Source: Deroplatys truncata
Taxonomy: Eukaryota > Arthropoda > Insecta > Mantodea > Mantidae
Direction: 5' to 3'
Assembly (NCBI GenBank): GCA_030765065.1
Contig: CM060976.1
Span: 58,326,539-58,390,538, forward strand
Length of the DNA: 64,000 nucleotides
Part shown: piece by piece, positions 10,331-22,541 of the stretch
Position numbering within the stretch: the first letter of the stretch is position 1
Layout: each line of letters starts with the position of its first letter
Position numbers and translations under genes: made by a program
The notes under the pieces: model-generated
The model's database searches: none
What the model was told of the DNA's origin: nothing
Seen by the model: only the letters and a program-made list of their open reading frames with translations

Positions 10331-11580
10331 CTTGCTCTGCCTGGGTTTCGAAAGACCCTCCGTCATACGCAGCTTTATTTTTACCTTTGCTTAATCATTT
10401 ATTCCTTATCGCTGATTTCTCTCGTGTTTTGTCATTCCGACTTGTCTAGTAACACAGATTACTTATAAAACATGTTCTAGAGATTGACATGCTATTTAAT
10501 ACTCATAAAATACTTTAAATGCGTTCTAGATTCATAAGGCATATTAATTTTATAGCATATATCTATAGAATTCATCCTAAAATATAGATCTACATATGCT
10601 GATATTTTCAAAATCAAAGAAACGCGGGTGTTTCTTAACCATACCCATCTACACGCCCCTTCTGAGTTGTCTCAATAGTTTCTCCGAAACAAATATGGCA
10701 CTAAAATAATCATGGTGACCTGTATCTCCCTTAACTTCTTTGATGGTAAAACATATGCTAAAACAGACAAGTTAAAATTACTACTAGACTTGTAAAAATT
10801 AGGTAGAATAATACCAGATAGCAGCAGTGCGATATATAAATCACTGACGACCCTTGAATAGCCAAAGAGTTAATTGACTAATTGGATGAATATTAACAAC
10901 TTATGATTAATATATTTTATCATCTACTGTCTATTGGGCTACAGACGTGCACTCCGTCATAGACGTAAATAAGTTCAGTGATCTGCATTCCACTCTATCG
11001 ACCCTTAAAATTACAAGCCTAATGATTATACACTCAGGATTTTAACACCTACCAATTATTACCCTAAACAATACTTACGCCTTCGGAAACTTATTTAATA
11101 TTGTATTTGGAGGCAGTTATGTTGGATTCGGAGCACGTTTTGAAATGCTGCACATAAAGGGAATTTTCTGCTAAAATGTGTATTTAGCTATATTATTCAT
11201 ATTACCAAAAATATTTGTCACTCGTTTTTAAATAGTTTTCATTTATTCGTAGCTGCAAAAGAGACAATTGCTGGTACTTACGCACGCTAACACTCAATGA
11301 ATGATGGTTGGCCTTCCATTCAGTTTCTTCTTAAGAAAAGAACCGAATAAAACTGGTAATGAGCTTTCCTAACGCTGCCTTTAAATACTGTGGGTTTCTT
11401 GAACACTACTAATGGAAACAAGGCAGTTGCTTAATGATAAATACGGGTACACTTTTCCTTCCTCTTGAAAGGCATATGAAACCAAAACATGAGAAAGTGC
11501 TTAATGCTGTGGCATGAAGCTTGAAGTGAACAATTATCTACAATATGAACCAGCCATCAGCTCCTCCCATTTTTTCTTAT
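10331..11580. other. Unassigned AT-rich sequence
   Basis: Nothing recognisable on either strand; only short chance open frames. Confidence 0.4.
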
Positions 11581-12869
11581 TTCTCTACTGCTTGCCTTTA
11601 TGTGTAGGTATTACTGTATTACATAAAAGAATTCCATGTCGAGATTTCATCGGAAATACATGTTTTGAGGCCCTCTGAATTGAAAAGAGAATATTTAGAA
11701 AAACGTTTGTGTGAGTGAACAGTATAACTCAAAAGCAATATCTCGGATAAACACTGAGCTTGGTTCAGGATCTCCCAGGAATACATCACGAAAAATCTTC
11801 CCACACTCCAAACTACCCTTCATATGAACGAGCGAAATGGCCGAGGCGGCCACGTTAGTGACTCGCATTCGGAAGGTCCGGGGATCGATATCCGGCGACC
11901 GTCTACTTTGGCCCAAGGGTTTTTCGAAGTTTCCCCGGATCGACAGGTGAATGCTGGGGTGGTTTTTCTTCTACACCACTCTGTTCCCCCTCATTTATTG
12001 TACCCATAATTTTCCTTATCATCTGTTTCAGGGTTGTAGGACCGGGCGACAGTCTTCGGCGGGTTGTGGCTGGGCGGTGGCTTTATTCGTGCGGTACTGC
12101 TCAGTTAGGTCTCTCCGGGGACTCTGGAGCTTGTTGGCTGGTGAGAGGGGGACCGGAGAGCGTCGGGTGCGTTCTATGTGGAAACGTTACGGAACCCATC
12201 CAGGCTTGTGCCCATTGGCATCGGATCTGGTCGCCCTTCATTCCTCCCAGGGATGTTGAAAGCAAAAAACGCCCTTTACAACCTACTTGGGGTGCTCCCC
12301 CTGGTTTCGGGGGCCCCTTCGTGATGGGTACCTTTACCTTTACCCTTCATATGGAAAAAATATCCATATTTTTTTAAAAATGGCTATAACGATTTTTATT
12401 AAAATACAGTATGTTTTAAGATATTTACAAATAAAATGTATACCTTGAATTTACTGGGTGTAGCCTGTGAAGTCCTCTTCATTGTCAATGAATTTCTGGT
12501 AAACCGTAAATAGTACTATAAAAATGTAGATCTGGTTAGAGCACACCATTTATATCAAATACATTTTTTATTGCCTTCACCATATGAGATATTCTTAGTA
12601 ATTGGTTTGATTTCCAAATATGTTACACGTTTTCCAACTGCAAATCGCTATTTGCTTTTTTTTCTCTCGTGCAAGAGAGTGGAGTTTCAAAGCCATCGCT
12701 TAACAATTGGCTATCGCTTTAATTTATGCTGCTTATACCTACATCGCAATGTGTAAAAGTGTAATGAAGATTTAACTGTAATAGCAAGAAGTGGATAAAA
12801 GAATACACTTGTGTAGAAATAATTTGTAGCAGAATGGGTAGAGAAATGCATGTGAATGTAACGCATCAG
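11581..12869 (+). mobile_element. Family R copy interrupted by a SINE
   Basis: The left part (11581-11826) starts TATTTCTCTACTG and runs to the TACCCTTCATATG segment. The right part resumes at 12341 with the same 13 bases and continues to GTAGAGAAATGCATGTGAAT. Removing the insert and one duplicate leaves a normal copy. The GT tract is reduced to GTTTGTGTGAGTGAAC. Confidence 0.7.
11814..12353 (+). mobile_element. SINE family S1 (514 bp) with 13-bp target duplication
   Basis: The insert at 11827-12340 is flanked by TACCCTTCATATG on both sides (11814-11826 and 12341-12353). The head is tRNA-like: GCGAAATGGCCGAGGCGGCC with a B-box-like GGGGATCGATATCC. The body contains CTCAGTTAGGTCTCTCC and CCCAGGGATG, and the 3' end is GTACC/TTTACC repeats. 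The duplication length and simple-repeat tail are typical of target-primed reverse transcription. Two further copies lie inverted at 25.4-25.9 and 19.9-20.3 kb. Open frames inside it are incidental. Confidence 0.8.
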
Positions 12870-12969
12870 ATTTTTTTTTCTGTTTATGAAAACTAATAAT
12901 GTATGTCTTCGAGTTTGAAGAAATAGATGTATGCATAAGATGTCAGTGGATACCACCGCAATGTATTTA

Positions 12970-13766
12970 TTACATTCTCTACTACATGTAGTGAGTACGG
13001 GAAGTATTGCATTCCACCCAAAAATTTTATAGTGATGTTTCACCGGAAATACTTGTTTTGAGACCCCCTGAATCCAAATAAAATATTTCTGGAAACTTGT
13101 CCATGTGTGTGTGTCTGTGGTCGTTGAACAGCATAACTCAGAAATAAAAAATCTATTAATACCAAAATTGGTATATAGGTTTAATATTTTCCAAAGACAC
13201 GACAGGAAGATTTTGAGAAAATCTTCACACCCAACCTACCCTTTACATGGAACATTTTTCGAAAATTTTGATTTTTTTAAAAATGGCTCTTAACGATTTT
13301 GATTAAAATATCATATGTTTAAGATTTTTTTTGGAAAAAGGAAATGTTCATCTTGAATTCTCTGGGAATGTCTTTTGCATAATTGGTAAACCGTAAGAGA
13401 TAGACAAAATGTTACTACACAAAAAATGTAGATCTCGTTAAAACAGACGATTTATGTCATATACATTTTTTTGAGTGGACTATTTCCGAGATATTCCTTA
13501 ATATTTATTTGAATTTTCCAATATTTATACTTTTACTTTTTTATGACCTGGAAATGCAAAGAGAATGGAATGTTCCTTGGAGCAACCAGCTCTTAAAAGA
13601 TTTGACTATCGCTTAAGCCTACCATATTCCCCTTGTACCTACAAGAAAATTGGCAATAAGATACTTTTTCTGCAAATGTTTATCTGATTAACATGAAGTA
13701 GATGCAGAATAAGTGTTTGTAAAAATAGTCTTACAATAGTAGAGAAAGTCACGTGAGTGCAATTCA
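12970..13766 (+). mobile_element. Family R, near-complete copy
   Basis: Starts TTACATTCTCTACTACATG and ends AGAGAAAGTCACGTGAGTGC, only ~100 bp after the previous copy and in the same orientation. The GT tract is short (CATGTGTGTGTGTC, around 13103). The right half contains GCAACCAGCTCTTAAAAG and TTTGACTATCGCTTAAGC in the uninverted arrangement. Confidence 0.7.
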
Positions 13767-16700
13767 TAAGGATTTTATTTATTTATTTAGTCTATTTTTG
13801 TTCAGTTCTAAAGAAACTCTCTTCTGCGGTGTTGTCGAAGCGTCCAATTTGATAACCCAGCGATGTAGAATGCTATCCCTTTACTAAATAAAGTCAAGGG
13901 AAGGGAAATTAAAACTGAAATATTAAACATAACACTGATTATACTCCCTTGGGAATCAAAGCTCAGCCGGTGCCATTTTTACCACCCACCTTAATTCGTA
14001 TAGTCCTCTTATGTAACCCATCATTTAATTTAGTCCCAGGGCTGTATTTTTTGTGCTCGTTGTATGCTGTCTGTTTCCGAAACTTAAAAGCATCTACGCG
14101 AAAGAGAATGGTAACAAGTCAGAGGTAGTGTAATTAATGGCGCACTCTGTTTTATTGGCCTTTATCCAAGGTAATAATTTGGTGCTCGGATTTAGTTTAT
14201 TGTTGCGACCCTCTCCTGATGATAAAGATAATTTCAACGCAAAATATAGGGGTGGTAAATAAACCCGCACATCATTCTTATTCTGTTCCTTTGATGATAT
14301 TTTTATTTGCAAATACTAAATAACGATTGAAGATCACGCGGAAAAAATATCAAAGTCCGCTTTTTATAGAAATTAGCTTGGTAGTGCCATCTCAAGATTA
14401 TCTCAGGTAGGTATTATGTGCGAAAAACCAACCCGGTCAAAACTATAGCTTTTTAAAATATCGTACTGTATGAAACAACTATCAAAGTCCTATAGGTTGC
14501 ACTACTTTCAAGAAACAGCGATCAGAATTTAGTTGGTTTCTTAAATAACTATTTTCTGAATATGCACAGGTCTAGCAAAATGGTAACATGTACTTGTGTT
14601 GTTTTATTTATTTTTCTTTCTTTTTCATTTTTTCCCGAACACATTATTTATGTGCTAGTCTAATTTTCCTTGGTTTTTTTATGGGATTTGCAGAGTTAAA
14701 CAGTGAAAATTCTTAGAAAGTGATACAAATAGCGTCTCCAAAGAAGAGAAAAATGTTAGATCAAATCAGTGCCATTAAGAAAGAGAACCACCATTTCTAT
14801 TCTATTGGCAATGAATGTTTCCTGTATCTCAATCCAAGTACTTAGACTTACAATGTCTGACCAAGTGTGGAGAACCAATGAACCAGAACTTATTATAAGT
14901 AGGCTAGGAACTTGGGGCCCGGTGTGACGTGCGGTCAACTGAGGCTACAGGTATAACGTAAATAAAACTAACACAACGTACAATCAGTGACAGTGCCTCT
15001 GTGTTGGTAGGAGGTGTTTGTTGACATTGAGTACCGGTCGCTTAGGCTCACAGGGTCCCAACTTAAGCGTTAGTTATAAGGAGTGGTAGAAAGTGCTGCA
15101 GATCTGGATTTTGCATAAATGCAAATGGGGTTAAATTCTATGAACAGTACACTATACAACACTTTGCCATATTTTTTCAGGTTTCTTTCCATTGGCTCAG
15201 AACTATTATAGACAGTTACTAGTGGCAGAAGTGGTGATATATATGCAGCTTGTGTTAATGTGTATAGGATTAGGTTCTAAAAATATAACACTATAATGCT
15301 TGGAGTTTTAGGAGTTTAAATATTTTTTTCATAGTTCTTAGCTTTCTAAAGTTATTAACTGTCTCTACTGAGGCATTGAATGATGGAAGTCAATAGTATT
15401 TTATTGTCTACTCCTTTATATGTTGAAATAATAATTATTTGTTGTCCTAGTATACAAATTTTTAAACTTTGAATGTGATTTTGATCGTGCAATGCAATTT
15501 CATGTATAATTCGATGTCATAACACACATTTGCAATTAAATATGAGTCAGTTACACTTCTAAGTATATTTTCGTTTTAGATTTTTAAGTTTGTCAATAAT
15601 ATAATAAATAAATCACAATAGATACAAATTTATTTATTAAAATGCTCTTTTCAAACTTCGAATGACTGTAACCATAATGTGCACACTATTACTTTGATCG
15701 TTTTCCCCATGTAGTCTTCAAATTCTTTCAAAAATTTTAGCGTCATTTATTTTGCGACTCTGCCATTTTATGAAATTTATAAGTTGGTGTAGATCACGAA
15801 TAAATAAATTGGTAACACGAATAGAAGCATTAAAAGAAGTGCATGACAAGTTTTAAGTTTCTCTTAACCTATGTTGTTTAATCTTCAATTATACCGTACT
15901 CTACATAATTTTGTCGTCGCCAACATGGCCCTTTTGTCAGTGCTATCGCTTCTTCCGCTGTGTGCCTGCTCAAATCCTGGCGCTACATTGAGATTTCCCG
16001 CTCATAGGTTTACTTAGTTATCCGGCTAGTGTGCAAAAGGGTCGTGACTTTTCCTTTCTTCCGACCAAAATGCTTCGCCATGCCTCGGTAAGCTACTCGA
16101 TGATACGGACGGTTTTTTACCAAAGCAAGTTGCAGCAAGTGTTACAATAAAGTATTTTTATTTTGGCCAATGCAATTGTACCATAAATATTGCAGTGGTA
16201 ACTTAGGAAATATTTTAATATTTCCTATATGAAACTGATACGACACTTCATACCAAAGCCTGCTTCTTAATTTCTGTGAGAGAAGTCATGTGAAATAAAT
16301 GATCATATCAAAAAAGTGAAAGAAAGTTGTTAATTGTGGGAAAATCACACAACTTTCCCTACCCACTATTGATTTAATTGTCTATTCTGCATGTTATGTA
16401 TTCAAAAGCCTTTTTAGACTAAAAGCAATGCTTTAAACTCTCATACTATAAATTGAAGATTATAACACTCAGTGGTATAAAATTGTTATAACACTGCACT
16501 GTTACCGCCCTTGTTTCTAGCGATGAAAATTCTATGTATATTAAGCGGAGGCCTTTATTGATTAATGTAATGGCGCTTTATTTGAATGACTCGAAAATGA
16601 ATTCGGCGGAACCAGAAGAAATTTGCAAGTCGCGGAGGGGGTAATCTTGAAATTGTTACCACTGAAGTCGACGAAACAAAACGCAATTTCTGTAAGATAT

Positions 16701-17754
16701 TTATTCAATACTGCAGGTAAAGAGATATCCATTTTACTTTCTATTTATAAAATAAAAAATGAGAAAGGCGAGTAATTTATCTTCCTTCCTTCCTTTCTTT
16801 TTGGGGACTACAACCTTCTTAATATTATAGAATGTCATATTGTGTAAGTGATCATGATACCAGAACTGGTGCCGTGAGGGTCAAAACAACAACGAAGGCC
16901 AAACAACGGCAGAGTAAAACTCGCCATTGCCCATGTCCGAATGTATACTGCTACATATTCATAGCTACACTGCTATGTATACTGCTATTTCCATAGATAT
17001 TTCAGCTGGATGCTTCATAATTTAATATTTAACGCTGTCTAAAATGGTGCACGTGGACACATCTTAAGTTGTTTTTTAGACAGCATGCCCTAAAAGTAGA
17101 ACTTCTAACACAGAGGCACACGAGCTAAAAGCTTTAGCTTACCACACTAGTGTGATAATCTCAGTGTGATAAACTTTGGTTTTAAGTCCAATCACATGAC
17201 AATTACCCATTGTATTTGCACATTTTAATAACTCGCCTTGGTTTCATTAGGGTTTACTTTTCATTATGTCTTCTTACCTGATCAATTTCTAATGACGCCC
17301 AAATTCACAATACAAATCGTCATACTTCAATTAATCGAAATTTGTTGTAGAGTTATTCTATACGTTATACGTAAACCGTATAAGTTACGTTAACGCCGCC
17401 TTTGAAAACGTTATTCTTTTATTGTAACCTACATAGATATTAAAAGGCGGAAATTATGAACTCGGAAGAAACTGAAATGAAAGTGAAATTACAGAAGTAG
17501 CAGAAAGAGTAACACTAGAAGTACTTACCCCCCCAAAAAATACAGAAAGCAATGTGATATAGCATTCAATCGCTTAATTGTCTGGTGTAAGGCAAAACAT
17601 GGTAAAAATAATTTCATTGAAAAACACTGCTAGCGAATCAACAAAACATAAAAATCTGACATCTCGCTTTGTAACGTCGTTTCTCTTGCTTCAAGAACGC
17701 GTTCTAAACGTCATATTTGTTAGTTTCAGGAATTAATGTAATGTTATTGATGTT
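13767..17754. other. Unassigned sequence, no repeat recognised
   Basis: Nearly 4 kb of AT-rich sequence in which I find no coding exon, RNA gene or repeat shared with the rest of the window. A denser GC patch near 15.9-16.1 kb (ATGGCCCTTTTGTCAGTGC) has no convincing reading frame. Confidence 0.4.
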
Positions 17755-17917
17755 AAAAGTGGTTTTATTTTGCTCGTAAGATCGCGAAACTCGTCCTACG
17801 GCCTTCGTTTCGCAGACATTCCTACTCGCAAAATAAAACCTTACTTTTACTCGTATCATAGTTTACTATTGTTTTGCTCATAGGATTACAACGTCCAAAA
17901 TAAAACTCCACTTTTGT
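17755..17917. repeat. Short hairpin-forming element with three related arms
   Basis: AAGTGGTTTTATTTTGCTCG on the left has two reverse-complement partners: ACTCGCAAAATAAAACC at about 17825-17845 and CAAAATAAAACTCCACTTTT at about 17892-17912. The outer pair spans ~160 bp, the inner one ~95 bp. This resembles a small foldback or MITE-like element. Confidence 0.45.
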
Positions 17918-18214
17918 CACTTCTTTCATAAATGACTATTCTGCTATCCACTTTCTGTTATACTTCTAAATGCCTGCAGAAACGGATCTAATACACATTT
18001 TCTAGTAGTTACACAAGAGGCTACTGATAACTATATTTACCTGCCTTGAAACTCTACACTTTTTACAAAAGCAGAAATAAAAGAATAGCACTTCCAATGA
18101 ATTGATTAAAATACTGGAAATTTCAAATAAACAGCAAACATTTTGCAAAGGGCTAATGCCACATGTAAATATTTTACCCAATTGTGTGTTTCAGCGAGTT
18201 TTATTTTTCTTTAG
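17918..18214. other. Unassigned AT-rich sequence
   Basis: Nothing recognised. Confidence 0.4.
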
Positions 18215-18310
18215 GTAAACTTTGGTCTATTTCTTATGATTTATAAGTTATACAGGATCTAATCACAATGAAGAGCACTTCGTAGACTATTTATGGAACA
18301 TTCAAGCATG
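18215..18310 (-). mobile_element. Family R internal fragment, inverted
   Basis: TTGGTCTATTTCTTATGATT followed by ACAATGAAGAGCACTTC matches the internal segment preceding the right third of family R, diverged. Confidence 0.4.
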
Positions 18311-18963
18311 TAACTGTAACTCTAGAAGCCGAATTAGCGGAGAGAAAATTCATATCTTTAATATGGAGAAAGATCAAACGGCATTAAAATTTATGTGCAA
18401 TACGCTCTCTGGCATTTGTAAGGATTTTTATTTTAACTTGTTTCACAATTTATCTGAAAATGGACCGACTTTTGAACTTTTTATGATACGGTGATTTTAT
18501 AAGCATTAAATAAAACAAATATTTTGGCATAATACATGAAGTCGCAGTGAAAATGCGTGTTTTTATCGAGGATAAAAATGTAATATCTGGAATTTTGATG
18601 TTCGTACTGAACTTTTGTCATTAATGCTTCAGTTTTTGAAACTGAAAATATATTGCTACTGTGGTTTAAATAATATCGGTAAGATTGTCAGGTATTATGT
18701 AAAAATTACTCTACGGAGTGCACATAACACATTTTTTAAGACAGCACTCAAACAGTCGAAAGTTAGTGTAATTTTAAAAAATTAATAAACTAATAAGGTG
18801 CTAAATCTGGAAAAAGGACACATAGTCTTAATCTTGTTATAGTTTGCTCTTTCATCTTAAAAAATGCTAGCCTTTTTCCCCGTTGATTTGGATGATAGAC
18901 TAATTAAATTGGAAACACCTTCTGGTGCCTTTAACAAGATCTTTTATCAGTTTTAAAAAATAT
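18311..18963. other. Unassigned AT-rich sequence
   Basis: Nothing recognised. Confidence 0.4.
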
Positions 18964-19649
18964 GTGTTGCATTCACCTAACTTTCTTTAGACCTGTCGTT
19001 TATTAGTGGGTATACAGATTCTTCTTAGGAAAATTCATTTCTTATTTACTTAATTCTAATCGAGATAAACGGTTTGAGAACTAGCTATACATTATACATT
19101 TCGTTATAAATAAAAATACTGGTAGTCAAACGCTATACGCTGATCTCAAAATTTCATACTGTTTCCATGCAATCGCGGGAAACAACCGAATGTTGAAAGG
19201 ACCTTAAAGAATGACCAAGAAATGAACAATTCACATGTTTAATAAGGGATATCTCAGAAATGGCTTATGCACAAAAAAAACTTATTTGAAATACATTGGT
19301 GTCTTAAAGAGATCTGCATTCTTGTGTAGTGCCTTTTCGTCTACCGCATAATGTTTACCAGCTATACAAGATTATACAAAATTCCTTCCGAATGAAGAGG
19401 ACTTCAGAATCCCAGAAAATTCAAAATGTACATTTTATTTTTCATGTAAATATATTTAGTGTATGATATTTGAATCAAAATCGTTAAAGCCATTTTTAAA
19501 ACATCAACATTTTCAAAAAATGTTCCATGCAAAGGGTAGTTGAGGTGGGGGGATTTTCTTGAAAATCTTCGTGTCGCATCTGTGGAAGGTACGAACCTAA
19601 ATAACAAGTGGACTATTTATCTGTTCAATATCTGTTCACAGACTCATAG

Positions 19650-19680
<31 letters not shown>

Positions 19681-19765
19681 CACGGATCTTTTTTCTATAA
19701 ATACGATTTTTTGGATTCAGGAAGCGGTGAAATCTCGGTATTGGATTTTTGGGTACATGGATTTT
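18964..19765 (-). mobile_element. Family R, inverted copy with CA tract
   Basis: Starts at the right terminus in reverse (GTGTTGCATTCACC...CTTTCTTTAGACC) and proceeds through the alternative module (GAAACAACCGAATGTTG) and the internal AGATCTGCATTC segment to the start-side ATCTCGGTATTGGATTTTTGG. The extreme left terminus is lost near 19765. Confidence 0.6.
19651..19678 (+). repeat. (CA)n microsatellite in inverted family R copy
   Basis: Fourteen CA units; the reverse-orientation counterpart of the GT tracts in other copies. Confidence 0.95.
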
Positions 19766-19904
19766 GAAACTAAAAATAAAATTTAACATAAACATTTGCA
19801 TTTAAGGGTAGGGGAATACTTTCGAATACATCCTGAAGTCCTTACACGTTGCCTCATGAAAGTATGAACTTTGATATTACTTCCAATAATTTGGATTTTC
19901 TCAA

Positions 19905-20345
19905 ACTTCACCCCTGGGAGGAAGGGATGAAGGAGAAACTCGAATGGCGACCAGACCCGGACGATGATGAGCGCTAGCAAAGGCGGAAATGCTAACTATT
20001 CCAGAATGACGCTAATCTTAACGCCGGCGCCATCAACTCAGGGGTTCCGGAAATGAGCCCCACAGGAAGATGTACCAGGCCGCTATTCAAGCGCCAGGTA
20101 GAAATCCCTAACAACTTTTACCGTCCAACCGCAATGCACAAATCAATGTCGTCTGGTCCTTAAATCCTGAAACAGATGAAAAGAAATGACGGGGACAGGA
20201 AATTCGTGGTAGAAGAGAAAACAAACCAGAATTCACCTACCGATCTGGGAAAACCAGTAAAAAAAACAAGGTCTGAGTCACCGGCCCGCCGGGAATCAAA
20301 TCCGGAGCAACCCGAATGTGAGCCTAACATGTCACCGCGAAACCA
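19905..20345 (-). mobile_element. SINE family S1, diverged inverted copy
   Basis: Minus strand shows the B-box-like GGATTTGATTCCCGGC, then CAGATCGGTAGGTGAATTC, CATCTGTTTCAGGA and the 3' segment GGTCTGGTCGCCATTC and TTCCTCCCAGGGG, in the order of the 11.8-kb SINE. More decayed than the other two copies; no target duplication found. The 129-codon open frame on the opposite strand is incidental. Confidence 0.55.
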
Positions 20346-21682
20346 ATACGCTCGGCAAAGTTTGGTATTAGTCCGACTTCTAGTTTTTGAGTTGCGTTAT
20401 TCAGAAAAAGGCGCGCGCGCGGCATCAATTTCTGAATATGCTTTGTTATTATCATCATTATTGTTTACGAGCATTCAGTGGACCTCAGAACATGGTAGAG
20501 AAGGTAGTTGTCTGCCAGTTATAGCTACGAGATATGAACTAAAAGCCGAAATCGTGCAACAGTGATGACACTACTCGATGTAAACACACCCCTGTCTGCG
20601 TGGAAACAAACTGTACAAATCTCTTGCAGGATTCATTCTTCTCTCGCCCTCCTAACGTGAGCAGGGTTGTCCAATTCAGTGAATTAAAGGTGTCGTTTTA
20701 TTTAGTACAAATAAATAAATAAATAAATAAAATCTGTAATACTCATCCCGGCACCTTGTTACCTAAACCGGGACGTGTATTAACAAATTGTGAGTTTATT
20801 AATACAATACACTTACATTATCATTGCACAGATAATTAACTATAACTAATAAGAATAAAGGAAATACAAAAAAAAAGTAATAGTAAAAGTGAGTAAAATA
20901 TTTTTTTTAAAATTTGCATCCACTAGTTCAAAATAAACATACAAAAATTGCATTTCCACTGGTAGCCAACTAACTAACTAAACCATCTAAATAAATTCTA
21001 ACTAAACAACTAAATATACGTCAGAAACCGACAACTTAGGTACTGGTATCCAGCACCTCCAATACAAAACTAACACTACAATAAACAAATAATTCATAAT
21101 AATTCATTTATGGCTAAACGTTTTTGTGCTTGTCTACTTTAATTGTTTTAGACATTTAAATTTATTTTCTTTTATTTCTTTTGAGGTGTTTATATAATTA
21201 TATATCCTAATTGGTTAAATGTTGATTTACAATCGACTCACTCTTTTACCCTAACTTCTTAACACTAAAATATATCCTAAATTCGCAATTATTACATTTA
21301 CACTCCACTTCCATGTCACTTCAGTATTCTAATAATCATTTACATTGATATCATATTAACAATTTCACAATACACTTAACTGTCACATCTATTAATATCC
21401 ACCAAAACTATTCTTCATGCTGGCAATAACTCCCACTTATACTGCTTCCTTGTAACCAACGATCTCCTCCCTTTCTTCTTCAGTGCACCATACTTCCCCT
21501 CGCACCATTCACCAGCTACCGCGTCCTTTGCTATTAGTCATCCATCCCATCCGGACATCCCGCTTCTCCTCCTTCCATAATATACTGCTTTATTTATGTA
21601 TTTATTTACGTCTAGTAGTTGTAACAGTCAATAAGCTGAATTTTGTTGTTATATTATCATCATATAACTGCGAAAGTTGTTT
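20346..21682. other. Unassigned sequence with short AAAT tract
   Basis: Contains an (AAAT)n run at about 20707-20731 and otherwise AT-rich sequence without features I can support. Confidence 0.4.
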
Positions 21683-21811
21683 TTACTTTCTCTACTACGT
21701 ATAGAAGTAGGGGGAGTATTGCATTCCATTCAAAAATTCGATACCGAGATTTCACCTGAAATACATGTCTTGAAACTCCCTAAATCCAAAAAAAGCATTT
21801 TTGGAAACATG

Positions 21812-21849
<38 letters not shown>

Positions 21850-22541
21850 TGTCCCTCTGTGAACAGCACAACTCAGAAACGAACAGTCGGATAAACACCA
21901 AACTTGGTATTTAGGTTCAGTATCTTCCAGAGATGCGACACGAAGGTTTTCAAGAAAATCCCCCCACCCTAGATTACCCTTTACATGGAACATTTTTCGA
22001 AAACTTTAATTTTCTCAAAAAAGACTAACAAACTTTGATTAAAGTATCACATATTTAAGATACTTTCATGACAAATGAAATCTATATCTTGAATTTTCTG
22101 GGAATGTTTCCGAAAGTATTCTTCATTTTGAACGACTTTTGCATAACTGTTAAACCATAAGAGATAGACAAAATTTTACTACACAAAAAATATGTATTGC
22201 GTCAAAATAGACAATTTATGTCATATACACTTTTTGTTGTTGAGTGAACCATTTTCGAGATATTGCTTGTTATTCCCTTAAATTTTCCAATAGTTATACT
22301 TTTTCTCAAATTTGTTATTCATTTATTTTTGTCCTCGTAATGAAAAGAGAATACTCCACATAGCAACCAGCTCTTAAAATATTTGACTATCGCTTATAGC
22401 CTACCAATTCCCCTTGCATCTACAAGAAAATTAGCAATAAGGTTAACATCTCGATATCTCGATTAACATGAATCATACGGAGAATAAGCGTTTGTAAAAA
22501 TAGTTTGTACAAGGGTAGAGAAAGTCATGTGAGTGTAACAC
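21683..22541 (+). mobile_element. Family R, near-complete copy
   Basis: Starts TTACTTTCTCTACTACG and ends GTAGAGAAAGTCATGTGAGT. The right half is in the uninverted arrangement (GCAACCAGCTCTTAAAATAT, TTTGACTATCGCTTATAG), so with copy 1 and the 5.2-kb copy it documents both arrangements. No coding capacity. Confidence 0.75.
21815..21848 (+). repeat. (GT)n microsatellite in family R
   Basis: About 17 GT units, 132 bp from the repeat's left end. Confidence 0.95.

Noticed and set aside
11951-12377. Two ~100-codon frames near 12 kb
   Set aside because: Both lie in the S1 SINE, which is non-coding.
20176-20565. 129-codon plus-strand frame
   Set aside because: Its first half is antisense to a decayed S1 SINE and the rest has no recognisable feature.
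5313-21848. CRISPR-like regular repeats
   Set aside because: The repeats are microsatellites and dispersed transposon copies, without spacers of constant length, in a eukaryotic context.
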